Source: Erysipelothrix sp.
GTDB taxonomy: Bacteria > Bacillota_I > Bacilli_A > Erysipelotrichales > Erysipelotrichaceae
Direction of reading: 5' to 3'
Assembly (NCBI GenBank): GCA_012520695.1
Contig: JAAYNU010000044.1
Span: 1-7,421 of the forward strand
DNA: 7,421 nucleotides
Part shown: positions 5,962-7,421 of the stretch, in pieces
How positions within the stretch are numbered: position 1 is the first letter of the stretch
Layout of the letters: every line of letters begins with the position of its first letter
The notes under the pieces: generated by a model
Seen by the model: the letters and a program-made list of their open reading frames with translations, nothing else
The model's database searches: none
What the model was told of the DNA's origin: nothing
Made by a program: the position numbers and the translations under genes

Positions 5962-7392
5962 ATGATGCATGAAATGAAAAAGACTAAAATCGTATGTACG
6001 ATTGGACCGGCTTCAGAGTCCACAGAAATGATCGAGGCGTTAGCAAAAGAGGGGATGAACATTGTTCGTTTCAACTTCTCGCATGACGTACAAGAAAACC
6101 ACTTAAAACGAATGAAACGCGTTCGTGAGGTAAGTGACCGTATCGGTACTAACCTTTCAATCCTTTTGGATACTAAAGGTCCAGAAATCCGTTGTGGAGA
6201 TATGGAAAATGGTGCAATTGAATTCGAAACTGGCGACATTGTTCGTGTAGGATTCGATGCAGACTACCAAGGAAACAAAGAGCGTTTTACGCTTCTAGTT
6301 CCAGAAGTATATGCAGACGTTAAAGTTGATGACTATCTATTAATTGATGATGGTAAGATTCGTCTTACAATTATCGACAAAAAAGATGGCGATCTTGTTT
6401 GCCGTATTGAAAACCCAGGATTCGTTAAAACTCGTAAGGGTGTGAACATTCCTAATGTTGTACTTAGCATGCCTTTCTTATCAGAAAAAGACGCTAACGA
6501 CATCACTTTCGGTGCAGAAAACGGAATTGATTTCATTGCTGCTTCATTTGTTCGTCGTGCTTCAGATGTTCTTGATATCCGTAAGGTATTAGAAGAAGTA
6601 GGTCGTCCAAACATTCAAATTATCGTTAAGATTGAAAACCAAGAAGGTTTTGATAACCTTGAAAGCATCTTAGAAGTTGCAGATGGTGTCATGGTTGCTC
6701 GTGGAGACTTGGGTGTTGAAGTTTCAACTCACTTAGTTCCAATCTACCAAAAACAAATCATCAAAATCGCTAACCGTATGGGTAAACCAGTTATCACTGC
6801 TACTCACATGCTTGAATCAATGCAAGAAAACCCTCGTCCAACACGCGCTGAAGCGAGTGATGTTGCGAACGCAGTATTAGATGGAACAGATGCAATCATG
6901 TTATCTGGAGAATCTGCTGTTGGTGCATATCCTGTTGAAGCTGTTCGTACGATGCGCCAAATCGCTGTCGCAATGGAAGGTACTATTGATTACCGCGAAC
7001 GTCTTGAAACCCAAATCCGTACATCAAACCGTACAATGCAAGACTCAATCGGTATCTCAATCGCTGAAACTGCACTTAACATTGATGATGTAGAAGCTGT
7101 TGTAGCATTTACTTCATCGGGTTCAACTGCAAAACGTATTGCAAAATACCGTCCAAGTGTTCCTGTAATCGCAGTAACATTTACTAAAGAAGTTCAACGC
7201 AGTTTAGAGTGCATTTGGGGCGTTACTCCTGTTTATTCAGATGTTCGTAACGATCTTACAAATGATGATGAAATTGCATCAACATTTGCTAAAGCATTCG
7301 GTGTTACTCCAGGTAAAAAAGTTATTATCGCTGCTGGTTACCCAACAGGTTCAGGTAATACAAACCTAATGAAAATTATTGAAGTTAAATAG
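5962..7392 (+). CDS. pyk: Pyruvate kinase
   Basis: Transfers phosphate from phosphoenolpyruvate to ADP, making ATP and pyruvate. The start at 5962 follows AGGAGG by 9 nt and gives MMHEMKKTKIVCTIGPAS, 476 residues. That is E. coli PykF size; the extra C-terminal PEP-utiliser-like domain of Bacillus Pyk (about 585 residues) is absent. Key residues: Arg36, Asn38 and Ser40 in RFNFSH, Asp70, Glu75 in TKGPEIR (Glu here marks potassium-dependent enzymes), the B domain at about 76-170, Lys223 and metal ligand Glu225 in VKIENQEG, Asp249 in ARGDLGVEV, and Thr281. The usual TATQML reads TATHML (His282). LSGESA is at 314-319. The C-terminal regulatory domain is about 347-476. Codons are strongly biased: by eye 19 of 23 Asn are AAC and 9 of 15 Phe are TTC, as in highly expressed genes. 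Confidence 0.98.
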   Translation: MMHEMKKTKIVCTIGPASESTEMIEALAKEGMNIVRFNFSHDVQENHLKRMKRVREVSDRIGTNLSILLDTKGPEIRCGDMENGAIEFETGDIVRVGFDADYQGNKERFTLLVPEVYADVKVDDYLLIDDGKIRLTIIDKKDGDLVCRIENPGFVKTRKGVNIPNVVLSMPFLSEKDANDITFGAENGIDFIAASFVRRASDVLDIRKVLEEVGRPNIQIIVKIENQEGFDNLESILEVADGVMVARGDLGVEVSTHLVPIYQKQIIKIANRMGKPVITATHMLESMQENPRPTRAEASDVANAVLDGTDAIMLSGESAVGAYPVEAVRTMRQIAVAMEGTIDYRERLETQIRTSNRTMQDSIGISIAETALNIDDVEAVVAFTSSGSTAKRIAKYRPSVPVIAVTFTKEVQRSLECIWGVTPVYSDVRNDLTNDDEIASTFAKAFGVTPGKKVIIAAGYPTGSGNTNLMKIIEVK

Positions 7393-7394
7393 TT

Positions 7395-7400
7395 AGGAGG
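7395..7400 (+). promoter_or_regulatory. Ribosome binding site of the gene after pyk
   Basis: A perfect AGGAGG just after the pyk stop. The nearest ATG (7402) is one base away and is followed by a stop after three codons, so it cannot be the served start. TTG at 7410 is 9 nt away, the same spacing as for pyk. Confidence 0.75.
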
Positions 7401-7409
7401 AATGGGTCT

Positions 7410-7421
7410 TTGAAAAAATAT
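7410..7421 (+). CDS. Start of an unidentified gene, cut off by the window end
   Basis: Only four codons are visible, TTG AAA AAA TAT (MKKY), so no product can be named. The call rests on the AGGAGG at 7395-7400 with 9-nt spacing and on position: 17 nt after the pyk stop, with no terminator between, so it is probably cotranscribed with pfkA and pyk. A lysine-rich N-terminus would suit a membrane or exported protein but is far too little evidence. Confidence 0.6.

Noticed and set aside
7402..7413. ATG 7402 as start of the gene after pyk
   Set aside because: It is one base from the ribosome binding site and is closed by TGA after three codons.
1..7421. A novel defence, mobile or biosynthetic system
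   Set aside because: Every long open frame on the coding strand is a recognised housekeeping gene, intergenic space is minimal, and there are no repeats, transposase remnants or unknown genes beyond the four codons at the right edge.

Overview
The window is a stretch of ordinary core chromosome from a low-GC Gram-positive bacterium (Firmicutes/Bacillota). The evidence is the pair of Firmicutes-type replication initiation proteins DnaB (DnaB/DnaD family) and DnaI, a PolA with a degenerate proofreading domain, a Bacillus-type PfkA, a preference for AT-rich codons, and strong AGGAGG-like ribosome binding sites. The overall look, including a short pyruvate kinase without the extra C-terminal domain of bacilli, suggests an Erysipelotrichia-like organism (perhaps Erysipelothrix). 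That genus-level guess is inference from recall, not from a search. Every gene is on the + strand.

Region 1 (1-4915) is a compact five-gene unit: polA (5' end cut off by the window edge), mutM, coaE, dnaB and dnaI. Neighbouring genes overlap by 8 nt, 4 nt (ATGA) and 4 nt (ATGA), then abut with no gap, so cotranscription and translational coupling are very likely. PolA and MutM act in DNA repair, with PolA able to fill gaps left after MutM excises oxidised bases. CoaE performs the last step of coenzyme A synthesis. DnaB and DnaI bring the replicative helicase to DNA.

Region 2 (4916-4988) is the only intergenic gap of any size, 73 nt. It holds a probable intrinsic terminator whose left arm lies in the end of dnaI, followed by a probable extended -10 promoter and the pfkA ribosome binding site.

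Region 3 (4989-7421) is a glycolytic unit: pfkA, pyk and the first four codons of a further gene with a probable TTG start. PfkA commits fructose 6-phosphate to glycolysis and Pyk makes ATP and pyruvate at the end. The pfkA stop codon lies next to and partly inside the pyk ribosome binding site. Codon choice in pyk is that of a highly expressed gene, unlike the replication/repair genes upstream.

I found no mobile element, CRISPR array, RNA gene, phage gene or recognisable new defence or metabolic system. The points most worth a second look are sequence departures inside known families: loss of the zinc ligands in DnaI, a degenerate C-terminal motif in DnaB, and the layout of the dnaI-pfkA junction.
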